A DNA stretch of 64,000 bases, taken from Bacillota bacterium (GTDB lineage Bacteria; Bacillota; Clostridia; Lachnospirales; Lachnospiraceae). Position numbers and translations under genes: made by a program. Positions 37,667-47,895 of this stretch are shown here, in pieces. The stretch spans positions 434,001-498,000 of the forward strand of contig JAEYLX010000049.1 in assembly GCA_023407575.1 (NCBI GenBank), read 5' to 3'. Numbering within the stretch: position 1 is the first letter of the stretch; the number at the start of each line of letters is the position of its first letter. The notes beneath the pieces were generated by a model. The model had not been told where the DNA came from, searched no databases, and was given only the letters and a program-made list of their open reading frames with translations.

Positions 37667-40042
37667 ATGAATGAAAAAGCATTAAGAGTTCTGGAATATC
37701 ATAAAATTATCGATAGATTATCCTCACTTGCAGGTTCCACTTTTGGACGGGAGTTATGTAATAATCTATTACCTACTTCTGATTTAGATTTAATTCAGAA
37801 GCTTCAGAAAGAAACAACAGATGCACTCTCCCGTACTTACAGGAAAGGAAGTGTATCCTTTAGTGGTATCCACGATATTAGACCCTCTGTTATGAGACTT
37901 AAGGTTGGTTCTTCCCTTGGAGCAATTGAGCTGCTTCGCATAAGTTCAGACCTGGATGCCACCCTTAGACTGAAAGCTTATGGTGGATATACGGGTAAGG
38001 AAGGTGAAGATCAGCTAGAGGATTCCCTTACAGAATTTTTTGCAAATCTTGAACCTTTAACTCCTTTAAATAATGAGATTAAGCGCTGTATTATTTCAGA
38101 AGAAGAAATTGCTGATGACGCCAGCCCTGCACTGAAATCCATACGCCGCTCAATTCGAATTACCAATGATAAAATTCACAGCGAGATGTCCTCTATTTTA
38201 AATTCCTCAAAGACCATGCTGCAGGATAATTTGATTACCATGAGAAATGGTCGCTACTGCCTGCCAGTTCGTGCTGAATTCAAAAGTCAATTTCAAGGTA
38301 TGATCCATGATCAATCCTCCTCTGGTTCCACGCTTTTTGTTGAGCCTATGGCTGTTGTTAAACTTAATAACGATTTGAGAGAGCTCGCTATTAAGGAACA
38401 GGAAGAAATAGAGAAAATTTTAGCTGATCTAAGTAGCTCAGCTGGTGAGTTCGTAGAAAGCCTCGACTATAACTTTAGAACCCTCTCTCAACTTGATTTC
38501 ATTTTTGCCAGAGCTTCTTTATCTAAACAGATGAAGGGCTCAGAACCCATTTTTAACAAGAAAGGCTACTTTAATATTAAAAAAGGACGTCATCCCTTAA
38601 TTGATCCGAAAAAGGTTGTCCCTATCGACATTATGATGGGAAAGGACTTCTCCATGCTGATCATCACTGGTCCAAATACCGGTGGTAAAACCGTTTCCTT
38701 AAAGACTGTTGGACTATTGACTATAATGGGTCAAGCCGGTCTGCACATTCCCGCCTTTGACAATTCAGAGCTTGCCGTGTTCGAGGAAGTGTATGCAGAT
38801 ATCGGCGATGAGCAGAGTATTGAACAAAGTCTTAGTACTTTCTCCTCCCATATGACCAACATTGTTAGTTTTCTGGATAAAGCTAATGAAACCTCTCTCG
38901 TATTATTTGACGAGCTTGGAGCTGGAACTGATCCAACAGAAGGCGCAGCCTTGGCTATGTCCATCCTATCTTCTCTTCATAAAAGAGGGATTCGTACTAT
39001 GGCAACCACACATTACAGTGAATTAAAAATATATGCTCTTTCCACAGAAGGTGTAACCAATGCTTCCTGTGAATTCAGTCTTGAAACCCTAAGACCTACC
39101 TATCGTTTATTAATTGGTATTCCCGGTAAGAGTAATGCTTTTGCTATCTCCTCCAAGCTTGGACTTCCGGATTACATTATTGAGGATGCCAAAGATCGCA
39201 TCGGAAGTAAGGATAAGAGCTTTGAAGATGTTATCAGCGACCTTGAAGCAACTCGAATTACCATTGAGCGTGAGCAAAGCGAAGTGGAAAGATATAAAAA
39301 AGAAATTGAACAATTAAAAAGCAGTTTAGCGAAAAAGAATGATAACCTGGACGCTAATCGTGAACGTCTTATGAATGAAGCAAAGGAAAAAGCTGCAGCT
39401 ATCCTCAATGAGGCAAAAGAGTTTGCTGACCAAAGTATCAGACGTTATAATAAATGGCTTCAAGAAGGTGGCAATATTAAAGAAATGGAGTCAGAGCGTA
39501 ATAATCTGCGCGGACGCTTAAGTGATAGTGAAGCAGGCCTGATTAAAAAGCAAAAAGCAGTGAAAAAGGCTCCAGTGAAAGAACTACGTGTAGGTGATGC
39601 AGTTCATGTAATTGGTCTAGGGTTAAATGGTACCGTTAGTACCTTACCAAATGCAAAAGGTGACCTGTTTGTCCAAATGGGAATTCTTCGTTCCCAGGTT
39701 AATCTTAAGGATATTGAAGTACTGGAGGAAGAGCCTATCACTCCACCTGAATACAAAAAGACTCAAAGTGGTAAAATTAAAATGTCTAAATCAGCTAACA
39801 TTCATCCCGATATTAATTTGATTGGAAAGACTGTCGATGAAGCTCTTATGGACTTAGATAAATATTTAGATGATGCTTACCTTGCACATCTTCCACAAGT
39901 CACTGTTATTCATGGCCGTGGAACCGGAGCCTTAAAAAATGCGATACATTCTCATCTTAAAAAATTAAAGTATGTGAACTCCTATCGTGTTGGTGGCTTT
40001 GGTGAAGGTGATCATGGTGTTACAATTGTTGAATTTAAATAA
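37667..40042 (+). CDS. mutS2: MutS2 / endonuclease MutS2 (ribosome collision factor)
   Basis: A 791-residue protein with all parts of the family: a MutS core with Walker A ITGPNTGGKTVSLKT near residue 332, Walker B LVLFDELGAGTDPTEG, a coiled coil at about 510-620, and a C-terminal Smr domain with HGRGTGALKNAIHSHLK. It is known in Firmicutes to bind stalled and collided ribosomes and branched DNA. Intergenic 37359-37666 holds a T-rich segment with a plausible -10 (TAAAAT) near 37586; I see no other gene. Confidence 0.95.
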   Translation: MNEKALRVLEYHKIIDRLSSLAGSTFGRELCNNLLPTSDLDLIQKLQKETTDALSRTYRKGSVSFSGIHDIRPSVMRLKVGSSLGAIELLRISSDLDATLRLKAYGGYTGKEGEDQLEDSLTEFFANLEPLTPLNNEIKRCIISEEEIADDASPALKSIRRSIRITNDKIHSEMSSILNSSKTMLQDNLITMRNGRYCLPVRAEFKSQFQGMIHDQSSSGSTLFVEPMAVVKLNNDLRELAIKEQEEIEKILADLSSSAGEFVESLDYNFRTLSQLDFIFARASLSKQMKGSEPIFNKKGYFNIKKGRHPLIDPKKVVPIDIMMGKDFSMLIITGPNTGGKTVSLKTVGLLTIMGQAGLHIPAFDNSELAVFEEVYADIGDEQSIEQSLSTFSSHMTNIVSFLDKANETSLVLFDELGAGTDPTEGAALAMSILSSLHKRGIRTMATTHYSELKIYALSTEGVTNASCEFSLETLRPTYRLLIGIPGKSNAFAISSKLGLPDYIIEDAKDRIGSKDKSFEDVISDLEATRITIEREQSEVERYKKEIEQLKSSLAKKNDNLDANRERLMNEAKEKAAAILNEAKEFADQSIRRYNKWLQEGGNIKEMESERNNLRGRLSDSEAGLIKKQKAVKKAPVKELRVGDAVHVIGLGLNGTVSTLPNAKGDLFVQMGILRSQVNLKDIEVLEEEPITPPEYKKTQSGKIKMSKSANIHPDINLIGKTVDEALMDLDKYLDDAYLAHLPQVTVIHGRGTGALKNAIHSHLKKLKYVNSYRVGGFGEGDHGVTIVEFK

Positions 40043-40110
40043 CCTGTGACTGTTCAGAGCTAAGCAACGAGTAAATTGTAGGTTTTCGACCTTGATTCTG
40101 AATAATTACG
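40043..40110 (+). repeat. Dispersed intergenic repeat, copy 1
   Basis: A 60-70 bp segment related to 55045-55110, most alike over GAGCnAAnCAnCGAGnAAA and AGGTTTTCGAnCTTGnTTCTG. Here it lies between mutS2 and the response regulator. Its first hairpin is poorer than in copy 2. Confidence 0.6.
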
Positions 40111-40145
40111 ATAATCTGGATAAAGAACTTAAAAAGGAGTTTATC

Positions 40146-40868
40146 ATGATTGCAAAACAAAAAATACTGATTGTTGATGATGATGTTAACATAGCTGAAT
40201 TAATTTCCCTTTATTTAACCAAAGAATGTTTTGATACGGTAATCGTCCATGATGGAGAGGCTGCAATTAAACAATTTGCTGATTACAAGCCAAATCTAGT
40301 TCTTCTGGATTTAATGCTGCCAGGTATTGATGGTTATGAAGTTTGTCGTGAAATACGTAAAACCTCTTCCGTTCCTATTATTATGCTCTCCGCAAAAGGT
40401 GAGATTTTTGATAAAGTACTTGGGCTTGAACTTGGAGCTGATGATTATGTCATAAAGCCTTTTGATTCTAAGGAATTAGTTGCTAGAGTTCGTGCTGTTT
40501 TAAGACGTACCACCCATACAGAACCAAAGGAAGAACCAGTTACCTCCACTCAAACTGGTGTATTTGTGGAATACCCTGATATTATTATAAACCTTAGTAA
40601 TTATTCGGTTCTATATTATAATGACACCATTGAGATGCCTCCAAAGGAGCTTGAATTACTGTATTTTCTTGCTTCCAACCCGAATCAGGTATTTACAAGG
40701 GAGCAATTATTGGATCATATCTGGGGCTATGATTATTTTGGTGACACCAGAACCGTTGACGTTCATATCAAACGTCTGAGAGAAAAAATCAAAGACCATA
40801 CTGATTGGAGCTTGGCTACCGTTTGGGGTATTGGTTACAAATTTGAGGTAAAGAGTACGAAGAGATAG
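40146..40868 (+). CDS. Two-component response regulator, OmpR/PhoB type
   Basis: A 240-residue regulator. The receiver domain has the acidic pocket (LIVDDDVN), the phosphoacceptor Asp in NLVLLDLMLPG, Thr/Ser in MLSAKG and Lys in VIKPFD. The winged-helix DNA-binding domain ends with DTRTVDVHIKRLREKI. The start is ATG 40146 with AAGGAG before it; an upstream frame adds 18 residues without support. The histidine kinase follows 16 bp later, so this is a regulator/kinase pair. The signal is unknown. Confidence 0.93.
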   Translation: MIAKQKILIVDDDVNIAELISLYLTKECFDTVIVHDGEAAIKQFADYKPNLVLLDLMLPGIDGYEVCREIRKTSSVPIIMLSAKGEIFDKVLGLELGADDYVIKPFDSKELVARVRAVLRRTTHTEPKEEPVTSTQTGVFVEYPDIIINLSNYSVLYYNDTIEMPPKELELLYFLASNPNQVFTREQLLDHIWGYDYFGDTRTVDVHIKRLREKIKDHTDWSLATVWGIGYKFEVKSTKR

Positions 40869-40884
40869 AAGGGTTGGTGTTTTC

Positions 40885-42297
40885 ATGAAGAAAACCATTT
40901 GGTCTAGACTTATACTATGTTATCTAATTGCCGCCGTCATGATATTTACACTCCTGAATACTTTTGGGAATGCACTGTTAGAAGACAAGCTAAAGGATGA
41001 TAAAAAAGAGCTTCTAATGAAGGAAGCAAAATTAATTGAGTCTGAATATCTGACCAGTTTTTATGAAGAAAGCCTTCCCCTTCCTCACCTAAAAACGCTG
41101 CTTAAGTCCATCAGTACCTTCTTAGGAATTCGAGTTTGGATTGTAGATGCCAATGGTGTAATAACCTCAGATTCTACTCCAAACAGCAGAGCCGAACAGA
41201 AAAATATTGTTGATATTGACCCGACCTTTTTTGATAAAACGTTTACCGAAAACAATGATTTCTCCGGTCTAATATCTGAAAAGGTGATGAGTTATACTCA
41301 TCGTGTTATCTACAACTACGAGATAAAGAACTATATTGTATTACATATTCCGCAGACAAAGATAACCGAGGATGCTATCTATTATTTGGATGTTGTTAAT
41401 ATTTGTTTTCTTGTATTTCTACCTCTATTATTTTTACTATTTTTATATATCTATTATATAACTGCAATACCTTTGCAGAATTTAACAAAGGCTGCCAAGG
41501 AATATAGTTCCGGACATTATAATTACGCTTTGGTGCTAAAGGGCTTAAGTGAATATAAGACCCTTGGTGCTGCAATTTCTTATATGTCCGGTGAGCTTGC
41601 TAAGCTGGATGACTATCAGAAGAAATTCGTGGCTAATATCTCTCATGATTTCCGCTCTCCTCTAACCTCTATTAAAGGCTTTGCTGAGGCAATGAAGGAT
41701 GGTACTATCCCTTATGAAATGCAAGATAAATATCTTAACATTATCTTATTTGAGACCGATCGATTAACAAAGCTTACCTCCAGCCTTCTTGAGCTTAACC
41801 GTTTTGAAAGCAAAGGAACAACCTTCCTGGATATCACTTCTTTTGATATAAATAATATTATCAAAAAGACAGCAGAGAGCTTTGAAGGCTCCTGCCGTGA
41901 AAAGAAAATTACTCTTAATCTTGTTTTTTCTTCCAAGGCCAATTATGTGGAAGCAGATATGGGTAAGATTCAACAAGTTCTTTACAACCTAATTGATAAT
42001 GCAATTAAATTTAGTCATGCGAACTCAAAGATTAAGGTGTCCACCGAGGAAAAGGGAGATAAACTTTTTGTATCCGTTAAGGATTATGGAATTGGTATTC
42101 CAAAAGACTCCATTAAAAAGATTTGGGAGCGTTTCTATAAAACAGATGCTTCCCGTGGAAAAGATAAACGTGGTACTGGTTTAGGGCTTTCGATAACAAA
42201 AGAAATCATACTAGCACACTCGGAGAATATTAATGTAATAAGTACCGAAGGTGTTGGCTCCGAGTTCATATTCTCCTTAACAAAAACAATGGATTAA
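40885..42297 (+). CDS. Sensor histidine kinase
   Basis: A 470-residue membrane kinase. Helix 1 is near residues 7-28, an extracellular sensor domain follows to about 168, helix 2 is around 170-192, then a HAMP linker. The phospho-accepting His is in NISHDFRSPLTSIKGF, and the ATPase domain has N (QVLYNLIDNAIKFS), G1 (VKDYGIGIP), F and G2 (RGTGLGLSI) boxes. It pairs with the response regulator directly upstream. Confidence 0.93.
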   Translation: MKKTIWSRLILCYLIAAVMIFTLLNTFGNALLEDKLKDDKKELLMKEAKLIESEYLTSFYEESLPLPHLKTLLKSISTFLGIRVWIVDANGVITSDSTPNSRAEQKNIVDIDPTFFDKTFTENNDFSGLISEKVMSYTHRVIYNYEIKNYIVLHIPQTKITEDAIYYLDVVNICFLVFLPLLFLLFLYIYYITAIPLQNLTKAAKEYSSGHYNYALVLKGLSEYKTLGAAISYMSGELAKLDDYQKKFVANISHDFRSPLTSIKGFAEAMKDGTIPYEMQDKYLNIILFETDRLTKLTSSLLELNRFESKGTTFLDITSFDINNIIKKTAESFEGSCREKKITLNLVFSSKANYVEADMGKIQQVLYNLIDNAIKFSHANSKIKVSTEEKGDKLFVSVKDYGIGIPKDSIKKIWERFYKTDASRGKDKRGTGLGLSITKEIILAHSENINVISTEGVGSEFIFSLTKTMD

Positions 42298-42300
42298 CAA

Positions 42301-42351
42301 AAAAACCCTGATAGTGCACCATTGACAAATGGCCTCCTATCAGAGGTTTTT
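42301..42351. terminator. Bidirectional terminator between kinase and trmL
   Basis: AAAAACCCTGATAG pairs with CTATCAGAGGTTTTT (one mismatch), followed by T-runs on both strands. The trmL stop is just 5 bp to the right. Confidence 0.75.
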
Positions 42352-42355
42352 ATTT

Positions 42356-42853
42356 TTATACTTCGTCCCAGCTATGGCGATGAAGCTGACCTTCCATTTT
42401 CATTCCTTCAAAATTCTGCTGTCTTAAGGCTTCATATAGAATAATAGCTACGGAATTCGCTAGATTTAAAGATCTTATATCTCCGACCATTGGTATTCGT
42501 ATGGTATTCGCCTTATTTGTGAGTAACAGCTCCTCAGGTATTCCTGCGCTTTCTTTTCCAAACATGATAAAGCAATCGGGTTCATATGCAACATGTGTGT
42601 AGGAATGCTGTGCCTTGGTTGTAGCCATATATATTTTAGCGTTTGGATTCTTCTGTTGGAAATCCTGATAATCTTCATAGACTGTGACATCAAGATCCTT
42701 CCAATAATCTAACCCAGCTCTTCTAATCTCTTTTTCATCTAGTCGAAACCCCATTGGCTTAATTAAATGCAAGCTTGTTCCAGTTGCCACACAGGTTCTT
42801 CCTATATTCCCGGTATTAGCAGGAATTTCTGGTTCTAATAGTATTACGTTCAT
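42356..42853 (-). CDS. trmL: tRNA (cytidine(34)-2'-O)-methyltransferase
   Basis: A 165-residue SPOUT-class methyltransferase that modifies the wobble ribose of tRNA-Leu. The family motifs are intact: EPEIPANTGNIGRTC at the start, IMFGKESAGIPEELL, and RIPM-RSLNLANSVAIILYEALRQ in the knot. The size is normal. Confidence 0.92.
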   Translation of the reverse strand: MNVILLEPEIPANTGNIGRTCVATGTSLHLIKPMGFRLDEKEIRRAGLDYWKDLDVTVYEDYQDFQQKNPNAKIYMATTKAQHSYTHVAYEPDCFIMFGKESAGIPEELLLTNKANTIRIPMVGDIRSLNLANSVAIILYEALRQQNFEGMKMEGQLHRHSWDEV

Positions 42854-42930
42854 TTCATAACCTCACTTTAATGATCCGCTCTTCTATATAATAATAGATG
42901 AATCTTTCCTATTACATAGAAAAAAGGTGA

Positions 42931-43398
42931 TTAATCACCTTTAATTGCTATATTTATCTCAATTGTTTTTCCTTCATACTCTAAAGGAATACAGATATTT
43001 GATGCGTAGGTTGTACTGAAGGATACTGTACCAGTTCCTACCGTTGGTGGTGTAATGTCAATAGCGATTCCCTTTGTTGAAAAGATTGTTGCCGTATTAC
43101 CCATTATCATATTTCCGAGTTCACAGATAGCACTTTTTGCGAGCTCATCCATTACTGTAATTGGCATCATAATCATTTTAGAAGCAATGTCACACGCTAC
43201 TGCATTTTCAAATGCAATCATAGCCTGTCCTCGCATCTCTCCGGTAAAACCAATAAGAATCAGCAAAGTGTCAGAAAAAAATGCAGGGTTCTTAATATAT
43301 GGTTTACCAATCTTAGCATCAATATAACACATCTCTTTTAATACCTTTGACGATGCAATCAAGAATGGATTAATATGCTCTACGTTAATACTGGCCAT
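42931..43398 (-). CDS. cheX: Chemotaxis protein CheX-type phosphatase
   Basis: A 155-residue protein. The CheX active-site motif ExxN is in CELGNMIMGNTAT, and the beta strands around it fit the family. CheX dephosphorylates CheY-P and tunes chemotaxis signalling. It stands alone here, not in a chemotaxis operon, which is common in clostridia. Confidence 0.88.
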   Translation of the reverse strand: MASINVEHINPFLIASSKVLKEMCYIDAKIGKPYIKNPAFFSDTLLILIGFTGEMRGQAMIAFENAVACDIASKMIMMPITVMDELAKSAICELGNMIMGNTATIFSTKGIAIDITPPTVGTGTVSFSTTYASNICIPLEYEGKTIEINIAIKGD

Positions 43399-43576
43399 TC
43401 TGTAACCTCCTAAACTCCTATAATTCTATCGCTATTCTAACACACATTCATAAATAATTTCAACTAATTCGTACATAAAACACTGAAAATGCGGAACTCT
43501 GTAGTATTTAGGATGTACTTTTGGCAATAATTGTTATTTTATGGTAAATAATGATTTTTGACCTAAGACCTTTGGC

Positions 43577-44740
43577 CTATTTTTTATTTCGTATCACAAA
43601 CCTTTCGATTCGCTCCAATGCAATCTTAAGATTTTCTATCGAATATGCATAAGATATTCGAAGATAACCTTCACCACATTCCCCAAAAGCAGTACCTGGT
43701 ACAATGGCTACTTTTTCTTCCATTAACAGTTTCGTACTGAATTCTTCTGAAGTCATTCCAAGGCTCTTTATACATGGAAATACATAAAAGGCTCCAAAGG
43801 GTTCAAAGCATTCCAGTCCCATGTTATTTAAGGCATGTACCAAATATCTTCGCCGTTTATCATATGCATCACGCATCATTTCAACGTCTGAATCACCATT
43901 TTTAACTGCCTCAATGCCTGCATACTGACTTGTGGTAGGTGCACACATAATTGCAAATTGATGTATCTTAATCATCTGCTCTATAATAATGGACGGTCCA
44001 ACTGCATAACCGAGTCTCCAACCGGTCATTGCATAGGATTTTGAAAATCCATTAATAACAATTGTTCTTTCTTTCATACCTGGAAAAGATGCAATGGAGA
44101 TATGTTGACCCTCATAGGTTAGTTCAGAATATATTTCGTCGGATATAACAATAATATCCTTTTCAATAATAATGTCGACAATGTCTTTTAAATCCTCATA
44201 GTCCATGGTCGCTCCGGTAGGATTATTAGGATAAGCGAGTATTAATACCTTTGTCTTATCGGTAATTGCCTCCAGTAATTGTTCTCTCTTTAACTTAAAC
44301 TCATTTTCTCCCTTAAGCTCAATGATAACTGGTTTGCCACCTGCCAGAACTGTACAGGGTAAATAGGACACATAACAGGGTTGTGGAATTAATACTTCAT
44401 CTCCCGGCTCGACCATAGCTCTTAATGCTATATCAATAGCCTCACTTCCTCCAACGGTTATAATTGTCTCATTATTGTAATCATATTTTAATTGAAATCT
44501 TCTATCTAAATAATTGCAGATTTCTTGCTTCAGCTCTTTTAATCCTGCATTGGAGGTATAAAAGGTTTTTCCTTTTTCCAGTGAGTAAATACCTTCTTCA
44601 CGAATATGCCAAGGCGTATCAAAATCCGGCTCACCAACACCAAGAGAAATTGCATCCTTCATCTCACTTACAATATCAAAAAACTTACGGATTCCAGAGG
44701 AGGGTAAATTAACAACGGTCTTTGCTAATGGATTTCTCAA
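43577..44740 (-). CDS. Class I/II pyridoxal-phosphate aminotransferase
   Basis: A 387-residue aminotransferase. The PLP lysine is in NGFSKSYAMTGWRLGY, the substrate-binding segment is YPNNPTGATM and SDEIYSEL carries the pyridine-contacting Asp. It belongs to the aspartate aminotransferase superfamily; the amino-acid specificity is unclear. It overlaps the regulator upstream by 4 bp (ATGA), so both are translated together and the regulator probably controls it. Confidence 0.93.
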   Translation of the reverse strand: MRNPLAKTVVNLPSSGIRKFFDIVSEMKDAISLGVGEPDFDTPWHIREEGIYSLEKGKTFYTSNAGLKELKQEICNYLDRRFQLKYDYNNETIITVGGSEAIDIALRAMVEPGDEVLIPQPCYVSYLPCTVLAGGKPVIIELKGENEFKLKREQLLEAITDKTKVLILAYPNNPTGATMDYEDLKDIVDIIIEKDIIVISDEIYSELTYEGQHISIASFPGMKERTIVINGFSKSYAMTGWRLGYAVGPSIIIEQMIKIHQFAIMCAPTTSQYAGIEAVKNGDSDVEMMRDAYDKRRRYLVHALNNMGLECFEPFGAFYVFPCIKSLGMTSEEFSTKLLMEEKVAIVPGTAFGECGEGYLRISYAYSIENLKIALERIERFVIRNKK

Positions 44741-45219
44741 GGGGTAATCAGCATCCTTTCATCTTGTTTCTCTTGTACAAGTGGCAGTCCATGCTCTTTG
44801 TATTTTTTTAATACAAAATGAGTTGCGGTACTAAGAATTGCTTCCATTGGGGCAAGCTTTTCTGATACGAAGTTGGCAACTTCTCTCATGGTTCTTCCCT
44901 CAATAATTACCGTCAAATCAAAGCCACCAGACATTAAATATACAGACTGTACTTCTTCAAACTTGTAAATGCGCTCTGCAATACGGTCAAAGCCAAGCCC
45001 TCTCTGTGGGGTTACTTTTAATTCAATGAGTGCGGTAACTCTCTCACACTGAACTTTATCCCAGTTAATTAAGGTTGGGTAACCACAGATGATAGCTTCC
45101 TCCTCCATTTGCTTGATTAAGGAAACAATTTCATCTTTGGTGGTACCAAGCATAATTGCCAGGTCCTCTGCTGATACTTTACTATTCTTATCAATTGCTG
45201 TTAAGATCTTCTCCCTCAT
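44737..45219 (-). CDS. Lrp/AsnC-family transcriptional regulator
   Basis: A 160-residue regulator with an N-terminal HTH (SAEDLAIMLGTTKDEIVSLI) and a RAM ligand-binding domain (VYLMSGGFDLTVIIEG). It senses amino acids in other members. The operon with the aminotransferase, with an overlap, suggests it adjusts amino-acid transamination. Confidence 0.92.
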   Translation of the reverse strand: MREKILTAIDKNSKVSAEDLAIMLGTTKDEIVSLIKQMEEEAIICGYPTLINWDKVQCERVTALIELKVTPQRGLGFDRIAERIYKFEEVQSVYLMSGGFDLTVIIEGRTMREVANFVSEKLAPMEAILSTATHFVLKKYKEHGLPLVQEKQDERMLITP

Positions 45220-45313
45220 ACCTATCCTCCGTTATAGTGTCTTAAACCATTACAATTTGATACAAGTGGTTTTACTAATCAAATGCTATTCAAATGCTAT
45301 TCTTATTCATTGC

Positions 45314-46297
45314 TTAGATTACTTTATATAGTTCATCACTCTTTGGAGGCTCAAGGAAGCGTCTTTCCTCTTCATTCAGAATTACACGATCATTGTCTTC
45401 GGTAATACGTCCGATTACGGCTGCAACAATTCCTTCTGCCTTTAGGCTATCTACCAAGTGATTAGCATGGTCTGTAATAATGAGCATGCATCCACTGGAA
45501 ATTAGCATATATGGATTAAGATCATAGAATTCACATATCTCTACGGTTTCCTGCTTTAGAAGAATCTTTTTTAGATCAACCTCAAGTCCAACCTTAGAGG
45601 CAGCACCGATTTCCCAGAGAGCGCCAAAAATACCTCCCTCTGTTACATCGTGCATAGAGGTAACCCCAACCGCTCTGGCAACTTTTGCTTCTGGTACAAC
45701 ACTGATCTGATCTAACATTTTTTTTGCTCCAGCAAGGAAACTATCGGAATACTTTGCTCTTAGTTCCTCTTCCTTTGCTGTAGCGATAATAGCAGTCCCT
45801 TCTAACCCAGCCCATTTGGTCATAACAATTTCCTGGCCTGGTCTCGCACCTGCTGTTTTTATCATATCCTTACGTTTCATCTTACCAACACCTGTTACAG
45901 TAACCACAGGCTGATTGACTACTTTTGTAATTTCTGTATGACCTCCAATTACTTCAATATCAAGCTTAACACATACTGCCTCAATATCTTTCATCATTGC
46001 CTTTAAGGAAGCTTCTTCGGTTTCCTCCGGCAATAAAATAGTCAACATAATACCTATTACTTCTGCACCATTGGAAGCTATATCGTTAGCAGTAATATGC
46101 ACAGCTAAGGTTCCAATATCTGAAACAGCACCTGTAATAGGATCAGAGGAAATAACCAATACTTCATCCTCTGCAATTGCAAGTACACTACAGTCTTCTC
46201 CGATTGCGGGTCCTATAAGAACTTCATCCCGTCTATGCTTAATTTGATTTAGTACAGACCGTTTCAGGACTGCTTCGGGTACTTTTCCAAGTTTCAT
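45314..46297 (-). CDS. AIR synthase-related protein, HypE-like
   Basis: A 327-residue ATP-binding protein of the PurM/HypE/ThiL superfamily. GPAIGEDCSVL, ADNDIASNGA-like (TANDIASNGAEVIG), GGHTEITK and MHDVTEGGIFGAL are the superfamily motifs. HypE proper ends with a Cys used in cyanide transfer to NiFe hydrogenase; this one ends in DELYKVI, so it is not classical HypE. The start is ATG 46297 with GGAGA 5 bases before. Confidence 0.86.
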   Translation of the reverse strand: MKLGKVPEAVLKRSVLNQIKHRRDEVLIGPAIGEDCSVLAIAEDEVLVISSDPITGAVSDIGTLAVHITANDIASNGAEVIGIMLTILLPEETEEASLKAMMKDIEAVCVKLDIEVIGGHTEITKVVNQPVVTVTGVGKMKRKDMIKTAGARPGQEIVMTKWAGLEGTAIIATAKEEELRAKYSDSFLAGAKKMLDQISVVPEAKVARAVGVTSMHDVTEGGIFGALWEIGAASKVGLEVDLKKILLKQETVEICEFYDLNPYMLISSGCMLIITDHANHLVDSLKAEGIVAAVIGRITEDNDRVILNEEERRFLEPPKSDELYKVI

Positions 46298-46341
46298 TTT
46301 ATTCTCCAATTATGCTTTTGTAGTCACATTAATATCAATTC

Positions 46342-47895
46342 TTAATCTACTGGTTCTTCAAAGTCCCAGGTCGGATCCCATTCATTCATTTGGTAGGTGC
46401 TGTCATCATTTGCAATAACAGCTTGATCCTCTGTGCCATCTGAATTGTCAGTGCTATCACTTGGTTTACTGTCATCTGATGGCTTTGTTGTATCTTTTTT
46501 ATCATCCTTCTTCGTATCTTTATCGGTATCCTTTTTCGGCTCTTCTACCTTTTTGGTACCAACAGTAACATACTGTGGAGCAGCCTGGTAACGGCTGGTA
46601 TTCACAAGGGTTCTGCTAACTTCCTTACCATCTTCATAAACCACTTTGTATAACTCTGCCTTATATCCTGTATGCGCTGACTGTGTAACCTTACGATAGG
46701 TTGTAGGTTGTGAAGGATCCTTTGTCACAACTTCTGCTGGAGGATTTGTTTGTGATAGTACTTTTGTAACGTACTCAATCTTTCTGTTTTCCGTATCTCT
46801 TGTTTCATGTCCCCATATTTTAAAGGTTAACTTTTTATTCTTTACAAAACCTTCTATTAAAATAGGTGTGTCAGAATTATTGGCAAATTTAAAATCTTTA
46901 TAGGTTCCTGCAATAGCAGCATCTCTGGATAAATCTACATAACTAATTGTCATGGAGTGAGGCATACGTTCCACTACCTCAAGCTCTGCTGCCAAAACCG
47001 CATTATAGAGTGTTGTTGTCACCTGACATGCACCGCCGCCAACACTATCAACAACAATACCATTTAAATAAGCACCTGCAATATAATATCCATTCTTCTC
47101 TGTGAATGGTGTTAATACCTCATAAGCCGAGAATTTATCGCCAGGATATAATACTAAATTATTGATTAATCTTGCACCATTGGTTACATTTTCTGATCGT
47201 CCAAATGCTGAAGAAGAGAAATCGGTCGTATAAGTACCCAACTCTTTGTTACATAATTCAACGTCTTCTCTTGTATATTTTGGTATATCATCCTCAATAA
47301 CAGCATCAACGACAATGTCCAAACGATTCCAGTTAGTCATAGCATCTGCAATTATTTTCAGTGTCTTTTCAACATTAACCTTTTTGCCCACAACATGATC
47401 TGTATATACGAATTCACCATTCTCACGTTTTACTGTGGCATTAATCGGAGCAATATTATAGGAGCTTACATCCTTGCTAAGAAGATCCTTAATCTTACCC
47501 TCATCAAAAGTAAACTCAAGTGGAAATACAACATTTCCCTGTTCAATATCTTTTAAATCTTTATATCTTTTAATTAAGTTTCCTGACTTACCAAGCGCTA
47601 AAGCCTCACTTATGTCATCATTTATCTTATAGGTATAGCCAAAATCACCCATTGTAGAGTAAATAATATCATCCCCTGCTTTAATGGCTATTCCTTTGGC
47701 TTGCAATTGTTTTACAAAATCCTCTAATGCTGCCTGTGCCTGTGCTTTTGTCATACCACTCACATCAACCTGATCTATAAAAACTCCTTGACAGATGGTG
47801 TTATCTTCATTTGCAGATACAGTCTCACTTCTCCCGAAGAAAACCAGGGCTACAACCGCGAATATGATTGCGGATAATAAATACTTTCTGCTCAT
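46342..47895 (-). CDS. VanW-family wall protein with G5 domain
   Basis: A 517-residue secreted or anchored protein. A signal/anchor helix at residues 4-22, then two peptidoglycan-binding-like domains, the VanW domain around 230-360 (FSAYEVLTPFTEKNGY, GGGACQVTTTLYNA, MPHSMTISYV) and a G5 domain with adhesive beta strands. An acidic, lysine- and aspartate-rich tail follows. It probably binds the cell wall; VanW itself has no known activity. ATG 47895 has AGGAGG 6 bases before. Confidence 0.88.
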   Translation of the reverse strand: MSRKYLLSAIIFAVVALVFFGRSETVSANEDNTICQGVFIDQVDVSGMTKAQAQAALEDFVKQLQAKGIAIKAGDDIIYSTMGDFGYTYKINDDISEALALGKSGNLIKRYKDLKDIEQGNVVFPLEFTFDEGKIKDLLSKDVSSYNIAPINATVKRENGEFVYTDHVVGKKVNVEKTLKIIADAMTNWNRLDIVVDAVIEDDIPKYTREDVELCNKELGTYTTDFSSSAFGRSENVTNGARLINNLVLYPGDKFSAYEVLTPFTEKNGYYIAGAYLNGIVVDSVGGGACQVTTTLYNAVLAAELEVVERMPHSMTISYVDLSRDAAIAGTYKDFKFANNSDTPILIEGFVKNKKLTFKIWGHETRDTENRKIEYVTKVLSQTNPPAEVVTKDPSQPTTYRKVTQSAHTGYKAELYKVVYEDGKEVSRTLVNTSRYQAAPQYVTVGTKKVEEPKKDTDKDTKKDDKKDTTKPSDDSKPSDSTDNSDGTEDQAVIANDDSTYQMNEWDPTWDFEEPVD

